Under the pieces are notes generated by a model. The model searched no databases, was not told the DNA's origin, and worked only from the letters and a program-made list of their open reading frames with translations. From Brevundimonas sp. UBA7534 (GTDB lineage: Bacteria; Pseudomonadota; Alphaproteobacteria; Caulobacterales; Caulobacteraceae), in the NCBI RefSeq assembly GCF_002479325.1, contig NZ_DLMO01000183.1, positions 8,072 through 14,831 on the forward strand: a stretch of DNA of 6,760 nt. Direction: 5' to 3'. Made by a program: the position numbers and the translations under genes. Below, piece by piece: positions 6,455 through 6,760 of the stretch; position 1 is the stretch's first letter, and every line of letters begins with the position of its first letter.

Positions 6455-6458
6455 CTCC
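6455..6458 (-). promoter_or_regulatory. Shine-Dalgarno (GGAG) of the glycosyltransferase
   Basis: GGAG on the minus strand, eight nt before the ATG at 6446. It supports that start, which also matches the usual MKIAQ-type N-terminus of the family. Confidence 0.5.
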
Positions 6459-6495
6459 GGCCCCGTCCTGCTTCGAGGCCTTGGATCACAATGAT

Positions 6496-6509
6496 TTCGC
6501 ACCTGCGAA
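6496..6509. promoter_or_regulatory. 14-bp palindrome upstream of the glycosyltransferase, candidate operator
   Basis: TTCGCA and TGCGAA form perfect 6-bp inverted arms around a CC centre. It lies 49 nt before the glycosyltransferase start and just downstream (minus strand) of a -35-like TTGACC at 6519-6524. No -10 box with ideal spacing could be found, so the promoter itself is not called. The size and symmetry fit a binding site for a dimeric regulator; which regulator is unknown. Confidence 0.35.
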
Positions 6510-6646
6510 GTTCCGTGGGGTCAATACGAAATTTTGCAGGGGTTTCGGTGGCTTATGGCAAAGCTGCGTGTACGGAAACGCACGCAATCGCTCGCCGTGC
6601 GGGCTAACCCTTTGTTGTTCCTGGTGCGACAGTCCGTCGCCGGATT

Positions 6647-6760
6647 TCAAAGCGCGGCGCGCACTTCGGCGCGCAGCGCGTCGATGGACTTGAAGCCCTG
6701 GTCGGTCTTGAAGCGCCAGTAGGTCCAGCCGTTGCAGGCGGGGGCGTTCTCCAGCAGGGC
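6647..6760 (-). CDS. ccrM: CcrM-type adenine-N6 DNA methyltransferase, C-terminal 37 residues (partial)
   Basis: An open frame enters from the right edge and ends at TGA (6647-6649). The last residues include ACNGWTYWRFKTDQG and then KSIDALRAEVRAAL. The N-G-W-T-[FY]-W pattern followed by I-D-x-L-R-x-E-[VI]-R is the end of the C-terminal RAMA-type extension of alphaproteobacterial CcrM, the cell-cycle-regulated methylase of GANTC. This tail is needed for DNA recognition in the family. The methylase catalytic domain and the promoter lie outside the window, so the assignment rests on this short piece plus the recalled closeness of ccrM and mutY in Caulobacter. Confidence 0.78.
   Translation of the reverse strand, partial: ALLENAPACNGWTYWRFKTDQGFKSIDALRAEVRAAL

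Larger units (their letters stand above)
6447..6646. other. Intergenic region between ccrM and the glycosyltransferase
   Basis: Two hundred bases without a convincing gene on either strand, relatively A+T-rich around 6481-6560. It must hold the promoter of the glycan module and the 3' end of the ccrM transcript. Besides the palindrome at 6496-6509 there are only weak hairpins. TGCGTG/CACGCA (6565-6570 and 6581-6586) has a 10-nt loop, and a 5-bp stem sits just after the ccrM stop; neither has a T-run. No GANTC and no CtrA-type TTAA-N7-TTAA site is present. Confidence 0.6.

Noticed and set aside
6519..6524. TTGACC as the -35 box of a glycosyltransferase promoter
   Set aside because: The best -10-like sequence (GCGAAATC) is too far downstream (about 20 nt to its core hexamer), so a full promoter is not supported; it is mentioned only as context for the palindrome.
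6565..6586. TGCGTG/CACGCA inverted repeat as a ccrM terminator
   Set aside because: The stem is only 6 bp with a 10-nt loop, lies about 60 nt after the stop and lacks a T-run on the minus strand; too weak to call.
6623..6640. GCGAC/GTCGC stem right after the ccrM stop
   Set aside because: A 5-bp stem followed by A- and C-rich sequence on the minus strand does not make an intrinsic terminator and is expected by chance in such G+C-rich DNA.

Overview
The window is a G+C-rich stretch (about two thirds G+C by eye) of an alphaproteobacterial chromosome, most likely from the order Caulobacterales (Caulobacter/Brevundimonas type). The main evidence is gene order. The first codons of smc, a DUF721/DciA gene, mutY and the last codons of a CcrM-type adenine methyltransferase all lie within 6.8 kb. 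As I recall, smc (CC_0373), mutY (CC_0377) and ccrM (CC_0378) are close neighbours in Caulobacter crescentus. GANTC, the CcrM target, is also sparse here (five sites found by eye), as expected in such genomes.

Layout. On the minus strand, positions 1981 down to 1 read dciA (DUF721), then two tandem DsbA-like thiol oxidoreductases (the first a predicted lipoprotein, the second a predicted periplasmic protein), then the start of smc. Spacing from the first dsbA into smc is very tight, so those three are probably one operon. mutY runs the opposite way from position 2002 and is separated from dciA by only 20 bp. That gap holds a TATATA box which could act as a -10 element on both strands, possibly giving leaderless mRNAs. 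mutY collides tail to tail with the next gene, overlapping it by 4 bp.

Positions 3048-6446 hold a two-gene carbohydrate module on the minus strand. A GT4-family glycosyltransferase (5331-6446) comes first, followed by a glycogen-debranching-enzyme-like (amylo-alpha-1,6-glucosidase type) protein (3048-5267). A perfect 12-bp stem-loop lies between them. A 200-bp gap with a 14-bp palindrome precedes the glycosyltransferase, and the window ends in the C-terminus of ccrM (6647-6760).

How the genes work together. One half is chromosome and DNA maintenance: helicase loading (DciA), oxidative-damage repair (MutY), chromosome organisation (SMC) and cell-cycle methylation (CcrM), with envelope disulfide chemistry inserted upstream of smc. 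The other half is an alpha-glucan-type synthesis/trimming pair lodged between mutY and ccrM. No mobile element, tRNA, rRNA or CRISPR array was seen. I found no convincing wholly new system. The most notable points are the glycan module inside a conserved chromosome-maintenance block, the tandem oxidoreductases coupled to smc, and the tiny divergent promoter.
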